Shown here: piece by piece, positions 26,663-35,816 of the stretch | Layout: each line of letters begins with the position of its first letter | Position numbering within the stretch: position 1 is the stretch's first letter | NCBI RefSeq assembly: GCF_009189165.1 | Contig: NZ_CP045118.1 | Coordinates: forward strand, 372,001-436,000 | Direction: 5' to 3' | Length of the DNA stretch: 64,000 bases | Source: Pseudomonas sp. SCB32 | Lineage (GTDB): Bacteria; Pseudomonadota; Gammaproteobacteria; Pseudomonadales; Pseudomonadaceae | Notes under the pieces: generated by a model | Told to the model about the DNA's origin: nothing | Databases searched by the model: none | What the model saw: the letters and a program-made list of their open reading frames with translations, nothing else | Translations under genes and position numbers: made by a program

Positions 26663-27316
26663 ATGGCCCCACGCATCAAGACCCGCGAGCGCATCGTCCA
26701 GGCCAGCCTGGAGCTGTTCAACGCCCAGGGTGAACGCAGCGTCACCACCAACCACATCGCCGCGCACCTAGGGATTTCGCCGGGCAACCTGTACTACCAC
26801 TACCGCAACAAGCAGGCGATCATCGCCGAGCTGTTCGCCGAGTACGAAGGCTACGTGGACCAGTTCCTGCGCGTACCGGAAGACCGCGCGCTGACGGTGG
26901 AAGACAAGATCTACTACCTCGAGTCGCTGCTGGAGGCGATGTGGCGCTACCGCTTCCTGCACCGCGATCTTGAGCACCTGCTCGACGCCGACCCGGAGCT
27001 GGCCGCCAACTACCGTCGCTTCGCCCGGCGCGCGCTGGTCAACGCCAAGGCCGTCTATCGCGGCTTCGTCGACGCCGGCATCCTGCTGATGGACGACACC
27101 CAGCTCGAGTCCCTGACCCTGAACGCCTGGATCATCCTCACCTCCTGGGTGCGCTACCTGTGCACCACCCGCGAAGCGGCCGGCGACCTCAGCGAAGCCC
27201 AGCTGCGTCGGGGGCTCTACCAGGTGCTGGCGCTGGAAAGCGGGCATATCGCCCCGGATGCGCGCGAGGCGGTGGCGGCGGTGTTCGACCGCTTGTACGT
27301 GCCGCTGGAAGACTGA
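26663..27316 (+). CDS. TetR-family transcriptional regulator
   Basis: A 217-residue regulator. The N-terminal helix-turn-helix is typical (TRERIVQASLELFNAQGERS, VTTNHIAAHLGISPGNLYYH, YRNKQAIIAELF). The C-terminal ligand/dimerisation domain is variable, as expected. The ATG at 26663 was chosen from homology; the very long open frame before it is only the antisense of the genes at 22.8-26.4 kb. It is divergent from the ALDH/GMC operon and presumably represses it through the palindrome at 26515-26530. Confidence 0.92.
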   Translation: MAPRIKTRERIVQASLELFNAQGERSVTTNHIAAHLGISPGNLYYHYRNKQAIIAELFAEYEGYVDQFLRVPEDRALTVEDKIYYLESLLEAMWRYRFLHRDLEHLLDADPELAANYRRFARRALVNAKAVYRGFVDAGILLMDDTQLESLTLNAWIILTSWVRYLCTTREAAGDLSEAQLRRGLYQVLALESGHIAPDAREAVAAVFDRLYVPLED

Positions 27317-27398
27317 GCCAGCGGGGGAGTCCGTCGGCGGCCCCGCGTAGGGCGCATAACGCGCCGGCGTTATCCGCCGCCTTGCCCGAGCCTGACCT

Positions 27399-27815
27399 TC
27401 ACCCATCCGCCTTGCGCGGCCCCGGCACCCGGGGCCGGCGCAGTGCAATGCCGTGGCGCACGAAGAAGGCTTCCACGCCCTCGGTGGCATCGGTGTAGAG
27501 CGTGCGTTGCGGATGGTCGGCGAGGAAGCGCGCCATCAGCAGGCGCCCCACGCCGCGCGACTGGAAGCCCGGCAGCACGGCGATCTCCGCCAGCCAGGTG
27601 GTCTGCGCCGTCTCGCTCTCGGCCCGCAGCAGGCCGATGACCTGCTCGCCGTCCTGGGCCAGCAGGGTGTAGCTGGAGAACTCGTAGAGCTCGCGCAGTT
27701 CGAGCGTCGTACCGGGCGAGCCCCAGCCCACCGCACGGTAGAGCGCGGCGATCCCGACGCACTGCGCATCGCTCAATGCCGGGTTATGCAGAATCGTCAG
27801 CGCCGTGTCGGTCAT
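27399..27815 (-). CDS. GNAT-family N-acetyltransferase
   Basis: A 138-residue single-domain acetyltransferase. The acetyl-CoA-binding motif A is clear (IAVLPGFQSRGVGRLLMARF; Q/R-x-x-G-x-G/A). The start at 27815 has AGGAG seven bases upstream; longer frames lack one. Substrate unknown. It converges on the TetR gene. Confidence 0.87.
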   Translation of the reverse strand: MTDTALTILHNPALSDAQCVGIAALYRAVGWGSPGTTLELRELYEFSSYTLLAQDGEQVIGLLRAESETAQTTWLAEIAVLPGFQSRGVGRLLMARFLADHPQRTLYTDATEGVEAFFVRHGIALRRPRVPGPRKADG

Positions 27816-27898
27816 GGCATCACTCCTGTCCGGCCTTCCCTTCCTGGGTGCACCTCCAGTCTGCCCCATTGCCGTCCCGGCCGGCTGATCCAGGACAG

Positions 27899-28888
27899 TC
27901 AGGCGCCGTGCCGGTGCTGCAGCCACTGGGGGATGCGGCGTTCCAGATAGTAATCCGGCCGGCCCGGCAAGCCGCCGATGAAACCGACATGCCCGCCGTG
28001 GGCCAGCAGTTCCAGTTCGGTGGAGGCTGACAGTTCGTCGGCCTGCGGAATGCTCCGGGCGTGGATGAAGGGGTCGTCACTGGATTGGATGACCAGGGTC
28101 GGCACGTGGATGCCACTCAGGTAATAGCGGCTGGACGCCCGCCGATAGTAGTCGTGGACATCGGCGAAGCCGTGCAGCGGTGCGGTCACCCGGTCGTCGA
28201 AATCCCAGAAGGTGCGCATGCCGTCCAGCGGGCCGAGGCGCTCCAGCGCGGCGAGGTTCTCCGCATGGCCGCCGGCGGCGAAGGCCTTGCGCTTGGTCTG
28301 CACATAGGCCACCAGCTCGCGCATGAAATGCGCCTGGTAGACCTTGGAGAAACCGATGCCGATGCGGTCGGCGCACTGGTCCAGGCGGAATGGCACCGAT
28401 ACCGCCACGGCGCCGCGCAGCGGGCAACTGGCGGAGGACTCGCCCAGGTACTTGAGAAGTACGTTGCCGCCCAGCGAGTAGCCCACGGCGTAGAGTGGCG
28501 CCATCGGCCGCTTCGCCCGCAAATGGGTGACCACGGCGGCGAGGTCTTCGCTGACGCCGGAGTGATAGCCGCGCGGCAACAGGTTCGACTCGCCCGAGCA
28601 GCCGCGCCAGTTCAGCGCCACGCTGGCCCAACCCTGGGCCGCCAGTTGTTGCTGCAAGCCGAGGATGTAGTGCGACGACGAGGAGCCGGTCAGCCCATGC
28701 AACGCCAGCACCAGCGGCGTATCGGCCTCGTGCGGGCCGTGCCAGTCGAGGTCGATGAAGTCACCGTCCTCCAGCCACAGCCGCTCGCGGCTGCGATCGA
28801 GTGTCGGTGCCTTGCGCAGCAGCGAGCCGTACAGGGTCTGCAGGTGCGGACCGGGGAGCCACCAGGCGGGTTTGAAGGGGGCGTTCAT
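27899..28888 (-). CDS. yheT: Alpha/beta hydrolase of the YheT family
   Basis: A 329-residue hydrolase. The N-terminus PFKPAWWLPGPHLQTLYGSL and the motif GYSLGGN (nucleophilic Ser) are diagnostic of YheT/ABHD1-3-type proteins; the oxyanion region is LALHGLTGSSSSHYI, and the C-terminal HGGHVGFIGG carries the catalytic His. It probably acts on a lipid ester at the membrane; the substrate is unknown. It lies 66 bp downstream of rsmD on the same strand. Confidence 0.9.
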   Translation of the reverse strand: MNAPFKPAWWLPGPHLQTLYGSLLRKAPTLDRSRERLWLEDGDFIDLDWHGPHEADTPLVLALHGLTGSSSSHYILGLQQQLAAQGWASVALNWRGCSGESNLLPRGYHSGVSEDLAAVVTHLRAKRPMAPLYAVGYSLGGNVLLKYLGESSASCPLRGAVAVSVPFRLDQCADRIGIGFSKVYQAHFMRELVAYVQTKRKAFAAGGHAENLAALERLGPLDGMRTFWDFDDRVTAPLHGFADVHDYYRRASSRYYLSGIHVPTLVIQSSDDPFIHARSIPQADELSASTELELLAHGGHVGFIGGLPGRPDYYLERRIPQWLQHRHGA

Positions 28889-28954
28889 GAATGGGGTATG
28901 CGGCAAGTGGAAGGCCAGTTTAGCGCCATCCACTTGCCGGCGGAGCGCCGGGTT

Positions 28955-29563
28955 TCAGGCTTCCCGCTGCCATAGTGCGTAATGCACTGCCCCGGCTTTC
29001 TTCTCCCGGTGCAGGCGCCAGTTAGGCGGCAGCCCGAGGCTGGACGGCACGGCTTCGCTTTCGGTGTAGATCCACGCGTCCTTGGCCAGCCAGCCGCGTT
29101 CTTCCAGCAGACGGCAGGTGTTCTGCAGCAGATCCTGGTGGAAGGGCGGGTCGAGGAACACCAGGTCGAACGGGGCGGCCGGTTGGCTCTCCAGATAGCG
29201 CAGGGCGTCGGTCAGCAGGACCTGGCCGCTAGTGCACTGGAGGGTGGCGAGGTGGCTGCGCAGGGCGGTCGCCGCCTCGGCGTTGGTGTCCAGCGCCAGG
29301 CCCGCGCTGGCGCCGCGCGAAAGGGCTTCGAGGAACAGCGCGCCGCTGCCGGCGAAGGGGTCCAGTACGCGGGCGCCGGGCACATAGGCCGCCAGCCAGT
29401 TGAACAGGGTCTCGCGCACCCGGTCCGGCGTCGGGCGCAGGCCCGGACCGTCGGGGAAGGCGAAGCGCCGGCTGCGCCATTCGCCGCCGATGATGCGCAG
29501 CTGGCCCTGGCCGCCATGGGGACGTTGTGCGGCGCGCGGGGCGCCGCCAGGACGTTTGCTCAT
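28955..29563 (-). CDS. rsmD: 16S rRNA (guanine(966)-N(2))-methyltransferase RsmD
   Basis: A 202-residue SAM-dependent methyltransferase. SAM motif I is RVLDPFAGSGALFLEALSRG, and the catalytic motif DLVFLDPPF is the N2-guanine DPPF variant. RsmD methylates G966 of 16S rRNA during 30S assembly. Its ATG overlaps the stop of the preceding M16 gene (TGATG), so it is the third gene of a coupled M16-M16-rsmD run divergent from ftsY. Confidence 0.96.
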   Translation of the reverse strand: MSKRPGGAPRAAQRPHGGQGQLRIIGGEWRSRRFAFPDGPGLRPTPDRVRETLFNWLAAYVPGARVLDPFAGSGALFLEALSRGASAGLALDTNAEAATALRSHLATLQCTSGQVLLTDALRYLESQPAAPFDLVFLDPPFHQDLLQNTCRLLEERGWLAKDAWIYTESEAVPSSLGLPPNWRLHREKKAGAVHYALWQREA

Positions 29564-31056
29564 CAGTGCTCCGGTACGCCGGCGGGCTGCTCGGCGGGCT
29601 TGTCGGTGGGCGGCGGCAGCGGCTTCTGCGGCACGGTGGGGCCAGCGGTGACGATGACGAAACCGTCGGCGGTGACGTGGCGGCGCATGGCCTGCTGCAC
29701 CTGCTCGACGCTCAGCGCCTGCACCTGGCTGAGGAAGGTTTCCAGGTAGTCCAGCGGCAGGTCGTAGAAGCCGATGGCGCCCAGCTGGCCGACGATGTCG
29801 GCGTTGCTCGCGGTGGACAGCGGGAAGCTGCCGGCCAGCTCGCGCTTGGCGTCGTCCATCTCCTTCTGGGTCGGGCCCTTGTCGAGGTAGTCGCGGACGA
29901 TGTCCTGGACCAGCTTGAGGGTGCCTTCGCTCATCTCGGCACGGGTCTGCAGGCCGATGGTGAACGGTCCGCGCGCCTGCATGCCGGTGAAGCCGGAATA
30001 GACGCCGTAGGTCAGGCCACGCTTCTCGCGCACCTGGTCCATCAGCCGGGTGCCGAAGCCGCCGCCGCCGAGGATCTGGTTGCCCAGGTAGAGCGCGGCG
30101 TAGTCCGGATCGTTGCGGGTGATGCCCAGCTGCGCCAGCATCAGCTGGGTCTGCTTGGACGGGAACTCGATGTGGGTGACACCGGCCTTGGGCGTCTGCG
30201 GCTCGGCAGGGGCCGGCAGGGCAGGGCCCTTGGGCAGCGACTGGGACACACGGTTGGCGATGCTTTCGGCCTGCTCGCGGGTCAGGTCGCCGACCATCGC
30301 GATGACCACGTTGCCGGCGGCGTAGCCCTTCTGGTGGAAGGCGCGTAGCTGAGCGGTGGTGATCTTCGGGATCGACTGCTCATTACCATCGCTGGAGTGG
30401 GCGTAGGGGTGGTCGCCATACAGCCGCTTGAACAGCTCCAGACCCGCCAGTTTGCCGGGGTTCTGCTTCTGGTATTCGAGGCCGGCCAGCACCTGGTTCT
30501 TGATGCGCACCAGGGCATCCTCGGGGAAGGTCGGCTGGCCGATCACCTGGTCGAACAGCGCCAGCGCGGCGTCGCGCCTGGTCGGCTCGCTCAGGCTGCG
30601 CAGGCTGGCCACCGCCATGTCGCGATAGGAACCGTTGCCGAAGTTGGCGCCCAGGTCTTCGAAACCGGCGGCGATGGCGCTGGTGTCCTTGCCGGGCACG
30701 CCTTCGTTGAGCATGGCGTTGGTCAGCATGGCCAAGCCGTAGGCGTCGCCGTCCTGGCTGCTGCCGGCGGCGAAGGTCAGGCGCAGGTCGAACATCGGCA
30801 GCTCATGGGCTTCGACGAAGAGTACGCGGGCGCCTTCGGATGTCTTCCACTGCTGGATGTTCAGTTTGCGGTGGCTGGGGGCCTTGCCGGCGGCTTCGGC
30901 GAGGGATTGCAGGCCGGTGGGCGCGCTCGGCTCGACGGCCGGCTTGGCTACGCCGGTATCGGCGGCGGGGCGGGAAACGAACAGCACCAGTCCGGCGATC
31001 AGCGCGATGACGATCAGCCCGACCAGGCCGTAGCGCAGGCCATTGCGTTCACTCAT
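29563..31056 (-). CDS. M16 peptidase family protein lacking the zinc motif
   Basis: A 497-residue M16 homologue with an N-terminal membrane anchor (about residues 8-27, YGLVGLIVIALIAGLVLFV) and then two M16 lobes. Where active members have HxxEH, this one reads LAMLTNAMLNEGV, so it cannot bind zinc in the usual way. It does carry the R/Y pair typical of the C-terminal half (REKRGLTYGVYSGF). It probably pairs with the active M16 protein encoded just upstream (8-bp overlap), as known for two-chain M16 enzymes in the periplasm. Confidence 0.9.
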   Translation of the reverse strand: MSERNGLRYGLVGLIVIALIAGLVLFVSRPAADTGVAKPAVEPSAPTGLQSLAEAAGKAPSHRKLNIQQWKTSEGARVLFVEAHELPMFDLRLTFAAGSSQDGDAYGLAMLTNAMLNEGVPGKDTSAIAAGFEDLGANFGNGSYRDMAVASLRSLSEPTRRDAALALFDQVIGQPTFPEDALVRIKNQVLAGLEYQKQNPGKLAGLELFKRLYGDHPYAHSSDGNEQSIPKITTAQLRAFHQKGYAAGNVVIAMVGDLTREQAESIANRVSQSLPKGPALPAPAEPQTPKAGVTHIEFPSKQTQLMLAQLGITRNDPDYAALYLGNQILGGGGFGTRLMDQVREKRGLTYGVYSGFTGMQARGPFTIGLQTRAEMSEGTLKLVQDIVRDYLDKGPTQKEMDDAKRELAGSFPLSTASNADIVGQLGAIGFYDLPLDYLETFLSQVQALSVEQVQQAMRRHVTADGFVIVTAGPTVPQKPLPPPTDKPAEQPAGVPEH

Positions 31057-32419
31057 GGCTCGGCTCCTTGTCGGTGGCGACTTCCGGCAGGACCTGGGCG
31101 AGGGTCAGGCGGGAGCGGGTGAAATAGGTGCGGGCGGCTTTCTGGATGTCCTCGGCGGTGACCGCCTGCAGGGACTCCAGGTCCTGATCGGCCACTTTCC
31201 AGGACAGGCCGACGCTTTCCAGTTCGCCGATGTTGCTGGCTTGGCTTGCGATGGAGTCGCGCTCGTAGACCAGCCCGGCGATGACCTGGGCGCGCACGCG
31301 CTCCAGCTCTTCCTGGCTCGGCGGGTTCTTCTTCAGGTCTTCCAGTTGCTGCCAGAGCGCGGCCTCGACCTGGTCGAGGGTCTTGCCGGTCTGCACGTTG
31401 GGCGTTGCGGAGAGGAAGAACAGGCTGTCGCCACGGGCGAAGGCATCGTAGGAGGCGGAGGCACCGGTGACGATTTCCGAGCCACGCTCCAGGCGCGAGG
31501 ACAGGCGGGCACTGTAGCCGCCGTCGAGGATCGCCGAGAGCAGGCGCAGGGCGTTGACCTCGCGCGGGTTGTCGGTGCTGCCCAGGCTAGGCACGTTGAA
31601 GCCCATGATCAGGCTCGGCAACTGGGTGCGCACGTGCATGGTCAGGCGGCGCTCGCCGGGTTCGGCCAGCTCCAGCGGCTTGCGAGCGGCGGGCAGGTCG
31701 CGCTTGGGAATCTCGCCGAAGTACTTCTGCGCGAGGGCTTTCACCTCGTCGCCGTTGACATCGCCGACCACCACCAGGGTGGCGTTGTTCGGCGCGTACC
31801 AGGCCTGGTACCAGCGGCGCAGGTCCTCGATGGTCATGCGCTGCAGGTCGGCCATCCAGCCGATGGTCGGGGTGTGGTAACCGCTGGCGGGGTAGGCGGC
31901 GGCCTTGAAGCGTTCGAAGGCCAGCGCGTTGGGCTTGTCGTCGGTGCGCAGGCGGCGTTCCTCCTTGATCACCTCGATCTCGCTCTTGAACTGGTCGGCG
32001 GGCAGGGCGAGGTGGGCCATGCGGTCGGCTTCCAGCTCCAGCGCCACCGACAGGCGGTCGCGGGCCAGCACCTGGTAATAGGCGGTGTAGTCGTCGGTGG
32101 TGAAGGCATTCTCTTCCGCGCCGAGTTCGCGCAGCACGAGCGACGCCTCGCCCGGGCCGAGCTTGCGGCTGCCCTTGAACATCATGTGCTCCAGGGCGTG
32201 GGACAGGCCGGTCAGGCCGGGCGTCTCGTAGCTGGAGCCGACCTTGTACCAGAGCTGGGAAACCACCACGGGGGCGCGGTGGTCTTCGCGGACCACGACC
32301 TTCAGGCCGTTGTCCAGGGTGTATTCGTGGGTGGGCTGTGGTTCTGCGGCAACCGCCATCAGCGGCAGCAACAGAGAGCCGAGCAGCAGGCCGGCGTGGC
32401 GGCGTGCAAGGGTTTTCAT
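31049..32419 (-). CDS. M16 zinc peptidase (active chain), periplasmic
   Basis: A 456-residue insulinase-family protease. It has a signal peptide (about residues 1-24), then the inverted zinc motif HALEH (TGLSHALEHMMFKGS) with the downstream Glu in the EVIKEERRLR region. Its gene overlaps the inactive partner by 8 bp. Together they resemble the heterodimeric PqqF-like/M16B pairs next to ftsY in many proteobacteria. The physiological substrate is unknown. Confidence 0.93.
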   Translation of the reverse strand: MKTLARRHAGLLLGSLLLPLMAVAAEPQPTHEYTLDNGLKVVVREDHRAPVVVSQLWYKVGSSYETPGLTGLSHALEHMMFKGSRKLGPGEASLVLRELGAEENAFTTDDYTAYYQVLARDRLSVALELEADRMAHLALPADQFKSEIEVIKEERRLRTDDKPNALAFERFKAAAYPASGYHTPTIGWMADLQRMTIEDLRRWYQAWYAPNNATLVVVGDVNGDEVKALAQKYFGEIPKRDLPAARKPLELAEPGERRLTMHVRTQLPSLIMGFNVPSLGSTDNPREVNALRLLSAILDGGYSARLSSRLERGSEIVTGASASYDAFARGDSLFFLSATPNVQTGKTLDQVEAALWQQLEDLKKNPPSQEELERVRAQVIAGLVYERDSIASQASNIGELESVGLSWKVADQDLESLQAVTAEDIQKAARTYFTRSRLTLAQVLPEVATDKEPSHE

Positions 32420-32610
32420 CGTCGAATGAACCTTTCGGGCTATCCGCAGGGTCTATGCAGGCTGGCGGCCAGCCTCTTAACCCCGGCGGGCGAGGAGATG
32501 CTAGGATACCCATCCGTTTTCCGGGCGGCCACGTTCAGGGCTTCTCAAAGCTGTTTCGAGGCTTTTTTGCTGCCTGTCTCCGTGGCGTCCCCTAGAGATT
32601 CGATCCCTAC

Positions 32611-34074
32611 ATGTTTGGTTCCAACGACGACAAGAAGGCCCCGCCCGCCGGGGAAAAGAAAGGTCTGTTCGGCTGGTTGCGCAAGAAGCCGCAGGCCGTC
32701 GAACAGCCCGTTGCCGAGGCCGAGCAGCAGGTCCAGGCGCCTGCCTCGCATGAACCGGCCGCGCCTGAATCGGTCGGTGCGCCCGTCGCTTCGCCGGTTG
32801 CCCAGGCCGAGCCCGTCGCGCCGCGCGTCGAGCCGATCCCCGAGCCGGTGGCCGACGTGGTGTCCGCCAGTGTTCCCGTCGAGCCGGCAAAGCAGCCCGA
32901 GCCGCAGCCGACGGCCGTCGCCGAAGCGCCGCAGCCGGTCGTCGAACCCGTACAAGTCGTACAGCCCGTCGAGCTGCCGCCGGTTCCGGTCGCAGCTCCG
33001 GTGCAACTCACCCCGGTGCAGCCGGCGCCTGTAGCGCCCGTCGTGACGGTCCAGCCAGAGCCGCAAGCCGAACCCCAGGCGCAGCCCGAACCGCAAGCAC
33101 AGCCGGAGCCGCAAGCCAAGCCCGCTGCCGCAGAACCGGCCAAGATCGGCTTCTTCGCCCGCCTCAAGCAGGGCCTGTCGAAGACCAGCGCCAGCATCGG
33201 CGAGGGCATGGCCAGCCTGTTCCTGGGCAAGAAGGCCATCGACGACGACCTGCTCGACGAACTGGAAACCCGCCTGCTGACCGCCGACGTCGGCGTCGAG
33301 GCCACCACCACCATCGTGCAGAACCTGACCAAGCGCGTGGCGCGCAAGGAACTGGCCGACAGCGAGGCGCTGTACAAAGCCCTGCAGGAAGAGCTGACCG
33401 GCCTGCTGCGCCCCGTGGAGCAGCCGCTGGCCATCGAGGGCGGCAAGCAGCCCTACGTGATCCTCGTCGTCGGCGTGAACGGCGTCGGCAAGACCACCAC
33501 CATCGGCAAACTGGCGAAGAAGCTCCAGCTGGACGGCAAGAAAGTCATGCTGGCCGCTGGCGACACCTTCCGCGCCGCTGCCGTCGAGCAGCTGCAGGTG
33601 TGGGGCGAGCGCAACAACATCGCGGTAATCGCCCAGCACACCGGCGCCGACTCCGCCTCGGTGATCTTCGACGCCGTGCAGGCCGCCAAGGCCCGTGGGG
33701 TGGACGTGCTGATCGCCGACACCGCCGGTCGCCTGCACACCAAGGACAACCTGATGGAAGAGCTGAAGAAGGTGCGCCGCGTGATCGGCAAGCTGGACCA
33801 GACGGCTCCCCACGAAGTCCTGCTGGTGCTGGACGCCGGCACCGGGCAGAACGCCATCAACCAGGCCAAGCAGTTCAACAACGCCGTTGAGCTCACCGGC
33901 CTTGCCCTGACCAAACTGGACGGCACCGCCAAGGGCGGGGTGATCTTTGCCCTGGCCAAGCAGTTCGGCCTGCCGATTCGCTACATCGGCGTCGGCGAAG
34001 GCATCGATGATCTTCGAACCTTCGAAGCCGACGCTTTCGTCCGCGCACTCTTCGAGACCCGGGAGATCGCATGA
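32611..34074 (+). CDS. ftsY: Signal recognition particle receptor FtsY
   Basis: A 487-residue GTPase that docks SRP-ribosome complexes at the inner membrane. The first ~180 residues are an acidic/Pro/Gln/Ala-rich, low-complexity A domain, including tandem PEPQAQ repeats (about residues 150-172). The NG domain follows: GVNGVGKTTTIGKLAKKL (G1), DTFRAAAVEQL, DTAGRLHTKDNLMEEL and TKLDGTAKGG. FtsY precedes ftsE with a 4-bp overlap (ATGA), the conserved ftsYEX order. The A-domain length is variable in Pseudomonas. Confidence 0.97.
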   Translation: MFGSNDDKKAPPAGEKKGLFGWLRKKPQAVEQPVAEAEQQVQAPASHEPAAPESVGAPVASPVAQAEPVAPRVEPIPEPVADVVSASVPVEPAKQPEPQPTAVAEAPQPVVEPVQVVQPVELPPVPVAAPVQLTPVQPAPVAPVVTVQPEPQAEPQAQPEPQAQPEPQAKPAAAEPAKIGFFARLKQGLSKTSASIGEGMASLFLGKKAIDDDLLDELETRLLTADVGVEATTTIVQNLTKRVARKELADSEALYKALQEELTGLLRPVEQPLAIEGGKQPYVILVVGVNGVGKTTTIGKLAKKLQLDGKKVMLAAGDTFRAAAVEQLQVWGERNNIAVIAQHTGADSASVIFDAVQAAKARGVDVLIADTAGRLHTKDNLMEELKKVRRVIGKLDQTAPHEVLLVLDAGTGQNAINQAKQFNNAVELTGLALTKLDGTAKGGVIFALAKQFGLPIRYIGVGEGIDDLRTFEADAFVRALFETREIA

Positions 34075-34742
34075 TCCGTTTCGAGCAGGTCGGAAAACGC
34101 TATTCCAACGGCCATGTCGGCCTGCACGAGATTTCGTTCCGCGTACCCCGCGGCGAGATCATGTTCGTTACCGGCCACTCCGGCGCGGGCAAGAGCACCC
34201 TGCTGCGCCTGATCCTGGCGATGGAGCGGCCCACCTCCGGCAAGCTCCTGCTGGGCGGGCAGGATGTGTCGCGTATCTCCACCGCGCAGATTCCCTTCCT
34301 GCGCCGGCAGATCGGCGTGGTGTTCCAGAACCACCAGCTGCTCAGCGACCGCAGCGTGTTCGACAACGTCGCCCTGCCGATGCAGATCCTCGGCCTGCCC
34401 AAGCCCGAGATCGCGCGCCGCGTGGAAGAGGCGCTGGAGCGGGTGAACCTCAAGGAGAAGGCCCAGGACCTGCCGTCCGACCTCTCCACCGGCCAGCAGC
34501 AGCGCGTCGGCATCGCCCGCGCGGTGGTGCACCGTCCGGCCCTGCTGCTCGCCGACGAACCCACCGGTAACCTCGACCCGCGCCTGGCCTCGGAAATCAT
34601 GTCCGTGTTCGAAGATATCAACCGCCTGGGCACCACCGTGCTGATCGCCAGTCACGACCTGGCGCTGATCGCGCGGATGCACCACCGGATGATCACCCTG
34701 CAGCGCGGCCGCATCATCGCCGACCGTGAGGAGACCGCCTGA
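34071..34742 (+). CDS. ftsE: Cell division ATP-binding protein FtsE
   Basis: A 223-residue ABC ATPase. Walker A is GHSGAGKST, the signature is LSTGQQQR, Walker B is [12 protein letters not shown], and the switch His is in ASHD. FtsE drives FtsX, which activates septal peptidoglycan hydrolases during division. It overlaps ftsY by 4 bp and ftsX by 1 bp. Confidence 0.97.
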   Translation: MIRFEQVGKRYSNGHVGLHEISFRVPRGEIMFVTGHSGAGKSTLLRLILAMERPTSGKLLLGGQDVSRISTAQIPFLRRQIGVVFQNHQLLSDRSVFDNVALPMQILGLPKPEIARRVEEALERVNLKEKAQDLPSDLSTGQQQRVGIARAVVHRPALLLADEPTGNLDPRLASEIMSVFEDINRLGTTVLIASHDLALIARMHHRMITLQRGRIIADREETA

Positions 34743-35752
34743 TGAGCGCCAACGACCTGCCCCACGGCCCGGAAGAGGGCACGCCGCAGCGCAACACCCG
34801 CGAGCGCCCGGACGAGCACGAGAACCAGGACCAGAGCGCTTCGCTGGCCGCCTATGCAGAAAACCACCGCGCCAGCCTGGCCGACAGCCTGCATCGCCTG
34901 TTCAGCCATCCCCTCGGCAGCTTCTTCACCTGCCTGGTGATGGGCATCACCCTCAGCCTGCCCATGGGCCTGTCGCTGCTGCTGCACAACGTCGAGCGCC
35001 TCGGCGGCTCGTGGCAGCGCGCCGCGCAGATTTCGCTGTTCCTTGATCTGAAGACCAGCGAATCGAAGGGCCAGGACCTGCGTGAGCAGATCGAGAAAAT
35101 GCCCGACGTGATCGAGGCGCAGCTGATCAGCCGCGACGATGCGCTGAAAGAACTGCAGGAACAGTCCGGTCTTGGCGAGGCTTTGAAGGAACTGCCTGAC
35201 AACCCGCTGCCGGCGGTGATCTCGGTGACGCCCAAGCAGATCGACAAGGCGCAGCTGGATGCCTTGCGTCAACGGTTGTCCGAATTGCCGGGTGTACAAC
35301 AGGCGCAGTTGGACCTGGTCTGGGTCGAGCGGTTGTCGGCAATCCTCAAGCTGGGCGACCGCTTCGTCTTCGGCCTGACCATCCTGCTGGTGCTGACCCT
35401 GCTGCTGGTCATCGGCAACACCATCCGCCTGCACATTGAAAATCGCCGTAACGAAATCGAGGTGATCAAGCTGGTCGGCGGGACGGACGGTTATGTGCGC
35501 CGCCCCTTCCTCTATATGGGGGCCTTGTACGGCCTGGGCGCGGGCGTCCTGTCCTGGGCCTTGCTGGCGTTCGGCCTGAACTGGCTGAACGACGCAGTGG
35601 TCAATCTGGCCGGGCTCTACGGCAGCGACTTCGGCCTCGCTGGCGTGCCGGTGGACGACGGCCTTTCGCTCACCGTCGGCGCCGTGCTGCTGGGCTGGAT
35701 CGGCGCCTGGCTGGCCGTGGCGCGCCACCTGCGGGAGCTGGCGCCGCGCTGA
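34742..35752 (+). CDS. ftsX: Cell division protein FtsX
   Basis: A 336-residue membrane protein with four predicted helices: one near residues 60-80 (FFTCLVMGITLSLPMGLSLL), then a ~130-residue periplasmic domain, then three helices in the last third (FGLTILLVLTLLLVIGNTI and others). The N-terminal ~50 cytoplasmic residues are charged and low-complexity. It is the permease-like partner of FtsE. The reading frame starts inside the ftsE stop codon (TGATG). Confidence 0.96.
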   Translation: MSANDLPHGPEEGTPQRNTRERPDEHENQDQSASLAAYAENHRASLADSLHRLFSHPLGSFFTCLVMGITLSLPMGLSLLLHNVERLGGSWQRAAQISLFLDLKTSESKGQDLREQIEKMPDVIEAQLISRDDALKELQEQSGLGEALKELPDNPLPAVISVTPKQIDKAQLDALRQRLSELPGVQQAQLDLVWVERLSAILKLGDRFVFGLTILLVLTLLLVIGNTIRLHIENRRNEIEVIKLVGGTDGYVRRPFLYMGALYGLGAGVLSWALLAFGLNWLNDAVVNLAGLYGSDFGLAGVPVDDGLSLTVGAVLLGWIGAWLAVARHLRELAPR

Positions 35753-35774
35753 AACCCCCGGAATTTACGGGGGT

Positions 35775-35808
35775 CAAGTGGGTGTAAAGGAACTTTTACA
35801 CCCGCTTG
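35775..35808. promoter_or_regulatory. 34-bp inverted repeat overlapping the rpoH promoters
   Basis: Arms at 35775-35788 and 35795-35808 are complementary in 13 of 14 positions (the odd pair would be G-U in RNA) around the 6-base loop GGAACT. It contains both the AlgU-type -35 box and the first four bases of the sigma70-type -35 box of rpoH. It lacks a T-run, so it is not a classical terminator of ftsX; it could be an operator, an RNA hairpin, or both. Confidence 0.5.
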
Positions 35809-35816
35809 CAGTCAGA
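35790..35816 (+). promoter_or_regulatory. Predicted AlgU (sigma-22/sigma-E) promoter of rpoH
   Basis: GAACTT (35790-35795), preceded by G, is followed after 16 bp by TCAGA (35812-35816). This fits the AlgU/sigma-E consensus GAACTT-N16/17-TCnGA. As I recall, an AlgU-dependent promoter is known upstream of rpoH in P. aeruginosa, which supports this reading. Confidence 0.65.

Noticed and set aside
32900..33140. CRISPR-like direct repeats
   Set aside because: The repeats are in-frame PEPQAQ codons of FtsY, with no spacers; no CRISPR array exists in the window.
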